Assembly: GCA_020849325.1 (NCBI GenBank)
Contig: JADLGL010000014.1
Location: forward strand, 1-52,017
Reading direction: 5' to 3'
From: Bauldia sp.
GTDB taxonomy: Bacteria; Pseudomonadota; Alphaproteobacteria; Rhizobiales; Kaistiaceae
Length of the DNA stretch: 52,017 bases
Within the stretch, counting starts at the first letter, position 1, and each line of letters begins with the position of its first letter. Below the pieces are notes generated by a model, which saw nothing but the letters and a program-made list of their open reading frames with translations, was not told the origin of the DNA and ran no database searches. Positions 21,799-30,658 of the stretch are shown one piece after another. The position numbers and the translations under genes are program-made.

Positions 21799-23577
21799 AT
21801 GGCGGTCGGGTTCGACAGCGGGCAGCTGACGGATGGTCGGGCAAAGGCGCGCGGCTGGTGGGCCGCCGTGCTCGCGCCGGTCCGCTTCGTCTGGCGGATC
21901 GTCACCTTCGGCGGCTTTTCGAGCCTCACCCGCCGCATCATCCTCCTCAACCTCGTCGCGCTCGGCGCCCTCGTCACGGGCATCCTCGTCCTCAATCAGG
22001 CGCGCGACAGCCTGATCGGCGCGAAGATCCAGAGCCTCACGACGCAGGGCTATCTGATCGCGCAGGCGATCTCGGCCTCGGCGACCATCGACCTCGCCCC
22101 CACCGTGCCGCGGCTCGACCCCAATCTCATGCTGGAGATGGAGGCGGCGGGCGCCGCGGCGATGGACGTCTTCCAGCGCCCGATCGTCGGGCTCGATTTC
22201 CCGATCGATCCCGAGCAGGCCCAGATCATCTTCAACTATCTCGCGGTCGAGAACGGCCCGCGGCTCCGCATCTACCAGACCGACGGCTCGCTCCTTCTCG
22301 ATTCCGACAATCTCCGCATCGCCCGCTACGACCTGCCGCCGATCGGCGAGGGCGAGCCCGGCTTCTTCGAGCGCATCTGGAGCGGCATCGCGGCGTGGTT
22401 CCGGCGCAGCGACCTGCCCCTCTACGTCGAGAACGCCGCCAATGCCGGCGCCTATCCGGAGGTGGCGACCGCCCTCACCGGCAACTCCGACACCGTCACG
22501 CGGGTGACCGACGACGGCCAGCTCATCGTCTCGGTCGCCGTGCCGATCAGCGGCTACCAGTCGGTCCAGGGTGCGCTCCTCCTGACAACGCCGCCCGGCG
22601 ACATCGACGCCGTCATGCGCGAGGAGCGGAATGCGATCCTCCGCGTCTTCGCCGTCGCCGCCCTCGTCTCGGTGATCCTTTCCTTCCTTCTCGCCGGCAC
22701 GATCGCCGCGCCCCTCCGCCGCCTCGCCGCCGCCGCCGACAGCGTCCGCGCCGGCGTGAAGTCGCGCCCGGAGATCCCCGATTTCTCGCGCCGCGGCGAC
22801 GAGGTCGGCCATCTCAGCCAGGCGCTCCGCGACATGACGACGGCCCTCTACAACCGCATCGACGCGATCGAGAGCTTCGCCGCCGACGTCGCCCACGAGC
22901 TGAAGAACCCGCTGACCTCGCTGCGGAGCGCGGTCGAGACGCTGCCGCTCGCGAAAACCGCCGATTCGCAGAAGCGGCTGTCGGGGATCATACAGCACGA
23001 CGTGAAACGGCTCGACCGCCTGATCTCCGACATCGCCGACGCCTCCCGCCTCGACGCGGAGCTGGCGCGGCGGGATTCCGAGGCGATCAACGTCACCCGC
23101 CTCCTCGACACCATCGTCGGCCTCGCCAACGACACCGCGCGGCCGGGGCAGCCGAAATTCGTCCTCGTGGTGGAGGACAACGACGCGCCCGGCGCCTACA
23201 CCGTCATGGGCCACGACACCCGGCTCGGCCAGGTGTTCAACAACCTCATCGACAACGCCCGCTCGTTCTCGCCCGCGGGCTCGACCGTGACCGTCACGGC
23301 GCGGCGGGACGGCGATTTCGTGGAGGTCGTAGTCGACGACCAGGGGCCCGGCATCAAGGCCGACAACATCGACCGCATCTTCCAGCGTTTCTACACCGAT
23401 CGGCCGGACGGCGAATCCTTCGGCCAGAACTCCGGCCTCGGCCTGTCGATTTCCAAGCAGATCGTCGACGCGCACAAGGGCCGGATCTGGGCGGAGAACG
23501 TCGTCGAACCGGTGAAGGGCGGCAAGGAAACGAGGATCGCCGGCGCCCGCTTCGTCGTCCGCCTCCCGGCCGCGTGA
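21799..23577 (+). CDS. chvG: Sensor histidine kinase ChvG (ExoS)
   Basis: Inner-membrane sensor kinase of 592 residues, the partner of ChvI. Membrane helices near 47-66 and 279-300 enclose a periplasmic sensor domain. HAMP, DHp and HATPase domains follow. Phosphoacceptor H366 lies in DVAHELKNPLTSLRSAVETL. The N-box is NNLIDNARSFSP and the G-boxes are DDQGPGI and NSGLGLSISKQI. In rhizobia a periplasmic inhibitor ExoR acts on this domain; exoR is not in this window. Its stop overlaps the hprK start (GTGA). Confidence 0.96.
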   Translation: MAVGFDSGQLTDGRAKARGWWAAVLAPVRFVWRIVTFGGFSSLTRRIILLNLVALGALVTGILVLNQARDSLIGAKIQSLTTQGYLIAQAISASATIDLAPTVPRLDPNLMLEMEAAGAAAMDVFQRPIVGLDFPIDPEQAQIIFNYLAVENGPRLRIYQTDGSLLLDSDNLRIARYDLPPIGEGEPGFFERIWSGIAAWFRRSDLPLYVENAANAGAYPEVATALTGNSDTVTRVTDDGQLIVSVAVPISGYQSVQGALLLTTPPGDIDAVMREERNAILRVFAVAALVSVILSFLLAGTIAAPLRRLAAAADSVRAGVKSRPEIPDFSRRGDEVGHLSQALRDMTTALYNRIDAIESFAADVAHELKNPLTSLRSAVETLPLAKTADSQKRLSGIIQHDVKRLDRLISDIADASRLDAELARRDSEAINVTRLLDTIVGLANDTARPGQPKFVLVVEDNDAPGAYTVMGHDTRLGQVFNNLIDNARSFSPAGSTVTVTARRDGDFVEVVVDDQGPGIKADNIDRIFQRFYTDRPDGESFGQNSGLGLSISKQIVDAHKGRIWAENVVEPVKGGKETRIAGARFVVRLPAA

Positions 23578-24014
23578 GCGGCATCGGCGCAACGATTCAC
23601 GCCGGCGCGGTCCGTGTCGGCCGTCATGGCGTCCTCGTCCTCGGCGCTCCCGGCAGCGGCAAATCGAGCCTCGTCCTCGCGCTCATCGAGGACCCGCGCG
23701 GCGATGCCATCCTCGTAGCCGACGACCGCGTGATCCTCGTTGCCGGCGATGCGCTCGTCGCCCGCCCGCCGGAAAAGCTCGCCGGCCTCATCGAGGTCCG
23801 CGGCATCGGCATCGTCTCCCGTCCTTCGCTACCGTCGGTCCGGATCGACTTCGCGGTCGAGTTCCGGCCGGCTGCGGAATGTCCCCGGCTTCCCGGCGAC
23901 GAGGACCGGTTCGTCGCCCTCGAAGGCGTGGTTCTGCCCCGCCTCGTCCTGCCGGCCGGCTGCCACGACGCGGCGCTCCGGCTCCGCGTTGCGCTCGCCG
24001 CGTGGTTGCCATGA
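23574..24014 (+). CDS. hprK: HPr kinase/phosphorylase, short alphaproteobacterial form
   Basis: A 146-residue HprK lacking the N-terminal domain of Firmicute enzymes, as is normal in alphaproteobacteria. Walker A GAPGSGKSS lies at about 24-32. VADDRVIL and a signature-like LIEVRGIGIVSRP follow. It phosphorylates HPr on a serine and so links PTS state to ChvG-ChvI. GTG 23574 overlaps the chvG stop. There is a 151-bp gap to the EIIA gene without recognisable content. Confidence 0.93.
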   Translation: MSGIGATIHAGAVRVGRHGVLVLGAPGSGKSSLVLALIEDPRGDAILVADDRVILVAGDALVARPPEKLAGLIEVRGIGIVSRPSLPSVRIDFAVEFRPAAECPRLPGDEDRFVALEGVVLPRLVLPAGCHDAALRLRVALAAWLP

Positions 24015-24165
24015 CCGCGCCCGTCGACGGAGCGCGAAACCGCCGGCCCTTGCGTTACCGGCTGGATGAGCCGACATTACCTGCCCATCGCAGCAGGGTG
24101 GCCCATCGCGGAACGATGGTGTGTCGCCCAGGGCGTAGTCGCCGCCGAGGTCTTCTCCAAGAGAC

Positions 24166-24567
24166 ATGATCGGACTCGTACTCGTCACCCACGGCCACCT
24201 GGCCGAGGAGTTCCGCGCCGCCCTCGAACATGTCGTCGGACCGCAGAGCCAGATCGAGACCATCTCGATCGGCCCGGACGACGACATGGAGAGGCGCCGG
24301 TCGGATATCGTCGCCGCGATCGCCCGTGTCGATTCCGGCAGCGGCGTGATCGTGCTCACCGACATGTTCGGCGGCACGCCCTGCAATCTCGCCATTTCGG
24401 TGATGCAGTCGAGCCGCGTCGAGGTGATCGCCGGGATGAATCTCCCGATGCTGATCAAGCTCGCCCGCATCCGCGAGGAGACATCCCTGTCGGAGGCGAT
24501 CAACGCCGCCTACGAAGCGGGCCGGAAATACATCAACGTCGCCAGCCAGGTCCTCGCCGGACAATGA
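24166..24567 (+). CDS. PTS mannose-type EIIA (regulatory)
   Basis: A 133-residue EIIA-Man-like protein. Active His is H9 (LVTHGH), and the family motif MFGGTPCNLA is clear. No mannose-type EIIB, EIIC or EIID gene is nearby, so it is likely part of the regulatory, sugar-independent PTS typical of this group, taking phosphate from HPr. Its stop TGA overlaps the ATG of the HPr gene. Confidence 0.93.
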   Translation: MIGLVLVTHGHLAEEFRAALEHVVGPQSQIETISIGPDDDMERRRSDIVAAIARVDSGSGVIVLTDMFGGTPCNLAISVMQSSRVEVIAGMNLPMLIKLARIREETSLSEAINAAYEAGRKYINVASQVLAGQ

Positions 24568-24854
24568 CGGGCGACGACCGGCGGCCGCTCATCCGCGACC
24601 TCACGATCATCAACAAGCGCGGCCTCCACGCCCGCGCCTCGGCGAAATTCGTGCAGACCGCCGAAAAATTCGACGCCTATGTGACGGTGCTCAAGGACGG
24701 CCACTCGATCGGCGCCGGCTCGATCATGGGCCTGATGATGCTCGCCGCCGCTCCCGGCACCGTGATCCGCCTCGTCGCCAGCGGCCGCGAGGCGCGCGAG
24801 GCGCTCGACGCGCTCTCCACCCTGGTTGCCGCCCGCTTCGGCGAAGAGGAATAG
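24564..24854 (+). CDS. ptsH: Phosphocarrier protein HPr
   Basis: A 96-residue HPr. The EI-dependent site is H22 in KRGLHARAS. The HprK-dependent Ser site is S53 in GAGSIMGLMML. ATG 24564 overlaps the EIIA stop (ATGA). It completes the chvI-chvG-hprK-EIIA-HPr cluster. In many rhizobia ahcY follows here; in this genome ahcY lies on the other side of chvI. Confidence 0.94.
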   Translation: MTGDDRRPLIRDLTIINKRGLHARASAKFVQTAEKFDAYVTVLKDGHSIGAGSIMGLMMLAAAPGTVIRLVASGREAREALDALSTLVAARFGEEE

Positions 24855-25015
24855 CGCCGCCCGCTCGGGGGAAGCGAAGCCTTAGCGGGATGAGCGGCGT
24901 TGACGATGGTACGGACCGGCGAGGCGGTCCAAAGGTCGCGCGCCGGCCGGTTGCATCGGAGGGGACCGCGCGGCCACACTGAGGCGTCGCTCCCCCGGAT
25001 TCGCCATCCCGCTTC

Positions 25016-25681
25016 ATGCGCGTCCTTGCCATCGACACCTCGCTCGAGGCCTGCGCGGTCGGAATCGCGGCCGGTGACGGCGCGCGCGTGCTTCGCTCGG
25101 AGACGATCGGACGCGGCCACGCCGAGCGTCTCTTCGCCATGGTTGCGGAGGCCCTCGATGCCGCAGGGATGACGCTCGCTGACGTCGACCGTTTTGCCGT
25201 CATCGTCGGGCCGGGGTCGTTCACCGGCATCCGCGTCGGCATCGCCGCCGTCCGCGGCTTTGCGCTCGCGACCGGCAAGCCGGCGATCGGCCTCTCGACG
25301 CTGGATGTCCACGCTGCCGCGGCGCGCGCCATCGCCGGCGCCGTTCCGGTGCTCTCGGTCGTTCCCGGCAAGGGCGGCGACGTCTTCGCGGCGCTCTTCG
25401 CCGCCGACGGGACGCCTGTTGCTCCTCCCGGCAACGGCCCCGCCGCCGGCTTCGCCGCCTCCGCCAGCGCGGCGGGCGCGGTCCTCGCCGGGTCCGGAGC
25501 GGACACCGTCGCCGCGGCCGGCGCCACGGGGCGCATCGTGCACCGCGCCTCGGCCCCGGACCTTGCGACCGTCCTCGCGCTCGCCGCCGCGGCGGTGCCG
25601 ACCGGCGAACCGCCGCGCCCGCTCTATCTCCGCGCGCCCGACGCCACGCCTGCCGCGCCCGCTCTCCCGGTCCGGCGATGA
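25016..25681 (+). CDS. tsaB: tRNA t6A protein TsaB
   Basis: A 221-residue pseudo-glycoprotease of ASKHA fold that scaffolds TsaD in t6A synthesis. Seen: LAIDTSLEACAVGI at the N terminus and FAVIVGPGSFTGIRVGIAAV near 60-79. ATG 25016 matches the family start. Its stop overlaps the rimI start. The 161-bp gap from HPr holds an imperfect GC-rich inverted repeat but no gene. Confidence 0.93.
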   Translation: MRVLAIDTSLEACAVGIAAGDGARVLRSETIGRGHAERLFAMVAEALDAAGMTLADVDRFAVIVGPGSFTGIRVGIAAVRGFALATGKPAIGLSTLDVHAAAARAIAGAVPVLSVVPGKGGDVFAALFAADGTPVAPPGNGPAAGFAASASAAGAVLAGSGADTVAAAGATGRIVHRASAPDLATVLALAAAAVPTGEPPRPLYLRAPDATPAAPALPVRR

Positions 25682-26166
25682 AATGGTTCCGGCGGCAGGT
25701 CCGCACCCACATCGACGAGGCGATGGCGGACGATTCACGCGCCCTCGCCGACATCCACGGCCACAGCTTCGAGCGCGGCTGGAGCGCGGAGGAGATGCGG
25801 GCGATGATCGCGGCGCACCCGGTGGTGCATGTGCTGGCGCTGCGCCGGAGCGAGGGCGGCAAGGCGACGATCGCCGGCTTCGTCATCGTGCGCTCGGCGG
25901 CCGGGGAGGCCGAAATCCTCACCCTCGCGGTCGACCCCCAGTACCGCCGCTCCGGCTACGGCAGACTCCTGATGGAGGAGGCGCTCCGGCATGCGTACCG
26001 CGAGCGGGCCGAGGCGGTGTTCCTCGAGGTCGACGAAACCAACCGCGCCGCGGTGCCGCTCTATGCCGCCCTCGGCTTCGAGACGGTGGGGCGGCGGGCG
26101 CGCTACTATGAGCGGCAGGACGGGCCGGCCGGCAGCGCGCTTGTCATGAAGCTGCGCCTCGGCTAG
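25678..26166 (+). CDS. rimI: Ribosomal protein S18-alanine N-acetyltransferase-like GNAT
   Basis: GNAT acetyltransferase of 162 residues. The acetyl-CoA motif is ILTLAVDPQYRRSGYGRLLM, followed by FLEVDETNRAAVPLYAALGF, the RimI pattern. ATG 25678 overlaps the tsaB stop (ATGA). tsaB-rimI pairing is common. Its TAG stop marks the edge of repeat copy C. The exact substrate (S18 or another protein) is not shown by the sequence. Confidence 0.9.
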   Translation: MKWFRRQVRTHIDEAMADDSRALADIHGHSFERGWSAEEMRAMIAAHPVVHVLALRRSEGGKATIAGFVIVRSAAGEAEILTLAVDPQYRRSGYGRLLMEEALRHAYRERAEAVFLEVDETNRAAVPLYAALGFETVGRRARYYERQDGPAGSALVMKLRLG

Positions 26167-26263
26167 AGCGTGATCCGTTCAAGTCGATCACGCTCCAGCC
26201 TATTTGCTTGATGGAGCATGATCTTTTCGAAGAACCGGCGGCCACTTCTTCGCATCGTGCTCC
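26164..26263 (+). repeat. Two-hairpin palindromic intergenic element, copy C
   Basis: Plus-strand copy. Hairpin 1 has GAGCGTGATC and GATCACGCTC arms (26166-26194). Hairpin 2 runs from GGAGCATGAT to ATCGTGCTCC (about 26213-26263). It begins at the rimI stop TAG. It also encodes an in-frame ATGATGGAGCATGA string that artificially lengthens the fur open frame. Confidence 0.85.
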
Positions 26264-26291
26264 AAGCGGCCTCTCCGACCGGAAGGGCAAA

Positions 26292-26729
26292 GTGGCGCCG
26301 ACAGAGACCCCCCCGACCCTTGAAGAGGCATGCGCGGCCAAAGGCATGCGCATGACCGAGCAGCGCCGCGTCATCGCCCGCATTCTCGACGCCGCGTCGG
26401 ACCATCCGGACGTCGAGGAACTCTACCGGCGGGCCTCCGCGGTCGACCCGCGCATCTCGATCTCGACGGTGTACCGGACGGTGAAGCTGTTCGAGGATGC
26501 GGGGATCATCACCCGCCACGAGTTCCGTGACGGCCGCGCCCGCTACGAGACGATCCCCGACGAGCATCACGACCATCTGATCGACCTCCGCAGCGGCAAA
26601 GTCGTCGAGTTCCGCAGCGAGGACATCGAGCGCCTCCAGGAGCGCGTCGCCGCCGAGCTCGGCTTCCGGCTCGTCGACCACCGCCTCGAGCTCTACGGCG
26701 TCCCGATCGCGAAGAAGGACGGGAAGTAG
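26292..26729 (+). CDS. fur: Fur-family regulator (Fur/Mur type)
   Basis: A 145-residue metal-responsive repressor. The winged helix (ISISTVYRTVKLFEDAGIIT) is followed by metal-site residues EHHDHLIDL at 91-99. E. coli Fur has CLDCGK next, but here the two Cys positions are Asp and Ser, as in the rhizobial Fur/Mur group. Mur responds to manganese, so the metal is uncertain. GTG 26292 is favoured by GGAAGG about 7-10 nt upstream. Starts further upstream only translate repeat copy C. Confidence 0.9.
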   Translation: MAPTETPPTLEEACAAKGMRMTEQRRVIARILDAASDHPDVEELYRRASAVDPRISISTVYRTVKLFEDAGIITRHEFRDGRARYETIPDEHHDHLIDLRSGKVVEFRSEDIERLQERVAAELGFRLVDHRLELYGVPIAKKDGK

Positions 26730-26776
26730 TCCGCCGACGCCCAGCAAACCTGTTCAGCCGCGCCGCGGGCTTTGCT

Positions 26777-27553
26777 ATGAAGCCCGAAGGGGAACGTGAC
26801 GCGAACAGAGAGGCCGGGTTGGACGCGCCGGGGATGCCAGTGACGGCGATGGTGCTCGCGGCCGGGCTCGGCCGCCGCATGCTGCCGATCACCGCCGAGA
26901 CGCCGAAGCCGCTGGTCGAAGTGGGCGGCAAGGCGCTGATCGACCACGCGCTCGACCGCCTCGCCGAGGCCGGCGTCTGGACGGCGGTCGTCAACGTCCA
27001 CCATCTCGGCGCCCAGATCGTCGCCCATCTCGCGAAACGGCGGAAGCCGCGCATCCGGATTTCGGACGAACGGGAAAAGCTCCTGGAAACCGGCGGCGGC
27101 GTCGTGAAGGCGCTGCCGATGCTCGGGCGGGAGCCGTTCTTCCTCCTCAATTCGGATTCGTTCTGGACCGAGCGCACCACGTCGAACCTCGCCCGGCTCG
27201 CGGCCAACTGGGACGGCGAGGTGATGGACGCGCTCCTGATGCTCGCGCCGGTGGAGGCGACCGTCGGCTATGACGGGCCGGGCGATTTCGTGATGGACCA
27301 CCGGAGCCGCCTCCGGCCGCGGGCACCTGGCGAGACGGCGCCCTTCGTCTATACGGGGGTTGCGATCGTCGATCCCAAGGCGATGTTCGCCGACGCGCCG
27401 CAGGGGCCGTTCCCGCTGAACCTTCTGATCGACCGCGTGAGCCGCGCCGGGCGTCTTTTCGGCCTCCGGATGTCGGGCACGTTCTTCCATGTCGGTACGA
27501 TGGCCGCAGTCGCCGAGGCCGAGCGGCTCCTCCGCAACAGCTCGGCGGCCTGA
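26777..27553 (+). CDS. Sugar-phosphate nucleotidyltransferase (MurU/HddC-like)
   Basis: A 258-residue nucleotidyltransferase. Signature AMVLAAGLGRRMLPITAETP, then KPLVEVGGKALIDH, and the metal-binding FFLLNSDSFW. It most resembles MurU-type N-acetylmuramate-1-phosphate uridylyltransferases, but the substrate is not proven. The start may be ATG 26834 (MPVTAMVLAAG) instead of 26777, since the first 19 residues lack family conservation. It sits just before addB, an order found in rhizobia, and the gap is only 3 bp. Confidence 0.88.
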   Translation: MKPEGERDANREAGLDAPGMPVTAMVLAAGLGRRMLPITAETPKPLVEVGGKALIDHALDRLAEAGVWTAVVNVHHLGAQIVAHLAKRRKPRIRISDEREKLLETGGGVVKALPMLGREPFFLLNSDSFWTERTTSNLARLAANWDGEVMDALLMLAPVEATVGYDGPGDFVMDHRSRLRPRAPGETAPFVYTGVAIVDPKAMFADAPQGPFPLNLLIDRVSRAGRLFGLRMSGTFFHVGTMAAVAEAERLLRNSSAA

Positions 27554-27556
27554 ACG

Positions 27557-30500
27557 ATGGCCCTGCCGCGCGTCTTCTCGATCCCTGGCGGCGTTCCCTT
27601 CCTGCCGGCGCTTGCCGACGCGGTCCTGTCGGGGCGGCTCGGCGGCGCGGCGCCGGCGACGCCGCTCGAACTCGCGGCGACGACGATCCTCCTTCCGACC
27701 CGCCGCGCCGTCCGCTCCCTCCGCGAGATCTTTCTCGCCCGCGCGTCGCGGCACGCGGCGATCCTGCCGCGCATCCGCACCATCGGCGACGTCGACGAGG
27801 AGGATTTCCTCCTCCAGCCGGCGGCGGAATCCCCCGGCGACGCGATCCTCCTCCCCGAAGGCGTGTCACGGCTCGAACGGAGCCTCGCGCTGACGCGGAT
27901 GGTGCTCGCCTGGGGCCGCGCCGTCCGCGCCCACACTGCGCCCGAAGGCGGCCCGCCGCTCGTCCCGGCCTCCGCGGCCGACGCCGTGCGCCTCGCGGCC
28001 GACCTCGCGCGGCTGATCGACGACATGGAGACCGCCGGCATCCCGTGGGAGGCGCTGAACGGCCTCGTCCCGGCCGACTATCCCGGCTACTGGCAGCTGA
28101 CCCTCGATTTCCTCAAGATCGCCGGCGAGGAGTGGCCGAAAATCCTCGCCGAGGCGGTGCTGGCCGACCCGGCGGCGCGGCGCGACATGCTGATCCGGAG
28201 CGAGGCGGCGCGGCTCGAAGCCGCGGCGCCCGCCGGGCCGATGATCGCTGCCGGGTCCACCGGCTCCATCCCCGCGACCGCGGCGCTCCTCCGCGCCATC
28301 GCACGGCTGCCGAACGGCGCCGTGATCCTCCCCGGCCTCGACCGCACGCTCGACGCGCGCGGCTGGGAGGGCATCGGCGACGCGGCGAACGGCGCTCCGA
28401 GCCACCCCCAGTTCGGCCTCCGCCAGCTTCTCGCCGGCATCGGCATCCTGCGCGACGACGTGCCCGACCTCGTGGCGCCGCCGCCGGCGCTCGCCGCCCG
28501 CGCGAAGATCGTCGGCGAGGCGATGCGGCCGGCCGAGACCACGGAGGCCTGGGCCGAGGCGCGCCTCTCGGGCGCCGGCGAGGCTTTTGCCGGGGCGGCG
28601 CTCGTCGTGGCGCGGAACGAATACGAGGAGGCGCTGGCGATCGCGGTGGCGCTCCGCGAGACGTTGGAGACGCCGCGCCGCACGGCGGCGCTCGTGACGC
28701 CGGACCGCACGCTCGCCCGCCGCGTCGCGGTGGAACTCCGCCGCTGGGGCATCGCGGTCGACGATTCCGCCGGCCAGCCGCTCGACGGCACCGCGCCCGG
28801 CGTTTTCGTCCGCCTCCTCGCGCAGGCGGCGCTGACGGCGGAGCCGGTCGCGATCCTCGCCCTCCTGAAGCACCCGCTCGCGGCGTTCGGCCGAAAGCCG
28901 TCGCAGTGCCGGATCGCGGCGCGGGCGCTCGAGATCGCGCTCTTCCGCGGCCCCGGCCGCATTTCGACGATCGCGAGCCTTGCCGCCGACATCGCCAATG
29001 TCCGCCTCGGCATGGACATGAAGGCCGACCTCATCATCCCGCGCGCCCGGCGCCGCCTGTCGAAATCCGACTGGGCGGCGGCCGAAAGCATGGCGGCGAC
29101 GGTTTCCGACATCCTCGGCCCGCTGGCGCGGCTCGGCCAAAACCCGGCGCTCGCCGTTGCGGACGCCGCCGCGGCCCTCGTCGAGGCCTTCGACCGCGCG
29201 ATCGACGACGGCAGCGGCAGCGAAACGCCGCTCTGGGACGAGCCGGCGGGCGCCGGCCTCGCGACTCTCCTTGGCGGGCTCGCCGCCGCGGGCCGGCTCG
29301 AACTCGCGCCGGCGGAGTTCCCGTCGTTTCTCCGCGCGGCGATGGCGGGCGCCACCGTCACGCCGGGCGCGGGCACCGATCCGCGCATCCACATCTGGGG
29401 GGCGCTCGAAGCCCGGCTCCAGTCGGTCGACCGCCTCATCCTCGGCGGGCTCGACGAGAGCGTCTGGCCGGGCGACATCCGCACCGACCCGTTCCTGTCG
29501 CGGCAGATGCGCGCCGTCCTCGGCCTGCCGCCGCCCGAGCGGCGGGTGGGCCTGTCGGCGCACGATTTCGCGCAGGGGCTCGCGGCCCCGGAAGTCATCG
29601 TCACCCGGGCCGAGAAACGCGGCGGCGCGCCGACGGTGCCGTCGCGCTGGCTGCAGCGGCTCGCGGCGCTGATCGGCCCGGAGGAGACGAAGACACTCCG
29701 CGCCCGCGGCGACCGCCATGTCCGCCTCGCGCGCGGGCTCGATCGCGTCCCGCCCGAAGCGGTGACGCCGGTGCGGCGCCCGCATCCGCGGCCGGCGGTT
29801 GCGGTGCGGCCGCGCGAACTCTCGATCACCTCGGTCGAGACGCTGATCCGCGACCCCTATGCGGTCTACGCAAGGCGCATTCTGCAGCTCGAACCGCTCG
29901 ACCCGATCGGCCAGCGCGCCGATGCCCGCATTCGCGGCACGCTCATCCACGAGGCGTTCGCGGATTTCACGCGCGAGTGGACGGGGCGGCCGTTCGACGC
30001 CGCCGCCCACGACCGGCTGCTCGGCATCTGGCGCGAGAAGTTCCGTATCATCGAGGATTTCCCGGAGGTTCACGCGGTGTGGTCGCTCCTCGCCGAGCGG
30101 ATTGCCGGCTGGATGGCCGACTGGGAGGCGGAGCGCGACGCCCGCATTGCGGCGCGCCACCCGGAGATCAAGGGCGAGTTCGTGTTCGACGCGCCGGCGG
30201 GGCCGTTCAAGCTCAACGGCCGCGCCGACCGGATCGACATCTTTCGCGACGGCAGCGTCGGCATCTACGACTACAAGACCGGCGCGCCGCCGAGCCCGAA
30301 ACAGGTGCTCCTGTTCGCGCCGCAGCTCGCGCTCGAAGGAGCGATGGTCACTGCCGGCGCGTTCGGATCGGCCTTTGCCGGCCGCTCGCTCTCCGAGGTG
30401 GCATGGATCGCGCTCGGCAAGGCCGGCAGCCGGGAGAACCCGGTGCGCTCCGCCGTCGATGACGGGGTCGCGCCCGACGCCGTCGCCGCGCAGGCGATGA

Positions 30501-30658
30501 CGATGTTCCGCGGCCTCGTCGCCCGCTACGACGACCCGGCGCACGGCTATGCCTCGCAGGCGCGGCCGATGTTCGAGCGGCGTTTCCCCGGCGACTACGA
30601 TCACCTCGCCCGCGTCTCGGAATGGCGCCTCGTCGCCGCGCCCGGAGGGACGCCGTGA
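27557..30658 (+). CDS. addB: Double-strand break repair protein AddB
   Basis: Nuclease subunit of AddAB, the RecBCD-like helicase-nuclease of alphaproteobacteria. The protein is 1033 residues. The N-terminal half has the degenerate helicase-like fold with ILLPTRRAVRSLREIF. The C-terminal nuclease domain shows GTLIHEAFADF, GRADRIDIFRDG and IYDYKTG, the PD-(D/E)XK residues. The Fe-S cysteines of Firmicute AddB are not evident, as expected for this clade. Its stop overlaps the addA start. Confidence 0.95.
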   Translation: MALPRVFSIPGGVPFLPALADAVLSGRLGGAAPATPLELAATTILLPTRRAVRSLREIFLARASRHAAILPRIRTIGDVDEEDFLLQPAAESPGDAILLPEGVSRLERSLALTRMVLAWGRAVRAHTAPEGGPPLVPASAADAVRLAADLARLIDDMETAGIPWEALNGLVPADYPGYWQLTLDFLKIAGEEWPKILAEAVLADPAARRDMLIRSEAARLEAAAPAGPMIAAGSTGSIPATAALLRAIARLPNGAVILPGLDRTLDARGWEGIGDAANGAPSHPQFGLRQLLAGIGILRDDVPDLVAPPPALAARAKIVGEAMRPAETTEAWAEARLSGAGEAFAGAALVVARNEYEEALAIAVALRETLETPRRTAALVTPDRTLARRVAVELRRWGIAVDDSAGQPLDGTAPGVFVRLLAQAALTAEPVAILALLKHPLAAFGRKPSQCRIAARALEIALFRGPGRISTIASLAADIANVRLGMDMKADLIIPRARRRLSKSDWAAAESMAATVSDILGPLARLGQNPALAVADAAAALVEAFDRAIDDGSGSETPLWDEPAGAGLATLLGGLAAAGRLELAPAEFPSFLRAAMAGATVTPGAGTDPRIHIWGALEARLQSVDRLILGGLDESVWPGDIRTDPFLSRQMRAVLGLPPPERRVGLSAHDFAQGLAAPEVIVTRAEKRGGAPTVPSRWLQRLAALIGPEETKTLRARGDRHVRLARGLDRVPPEAVTPVRRPHPRPAVAVRPRELSITSVETLIRDPYAVYARRILQLEPLDPIGQRADARIRGTLIHEAFADFTREWTGRPFDAAAHDRLLGIWREKFRIIEDFPEVHAVWSLLAERIAGWMADWEAERDARIAARHPEIKGEFVFDAPAGPFKLNGRADRIDIFRDGSVGIYDYKTGAPPSPKQVLLFAPQLALEGAMVTAGAFGSAFAGRSLSEVAWIALGKAGSRENPVRSAVDDGVAPDAVAAQAMTMFRGLVARYDDPAHGYASQARPMFERRFPGDYDHLARVSEWRLVAAPGGTP

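Noticed and set aside
27866-30604. Minus-strand open frame of about 912 codons across addB
   Set aside because: It is the mirror of a well-supported addB; Arg/Ala/Gly-rich with no domain. Shadow frame.
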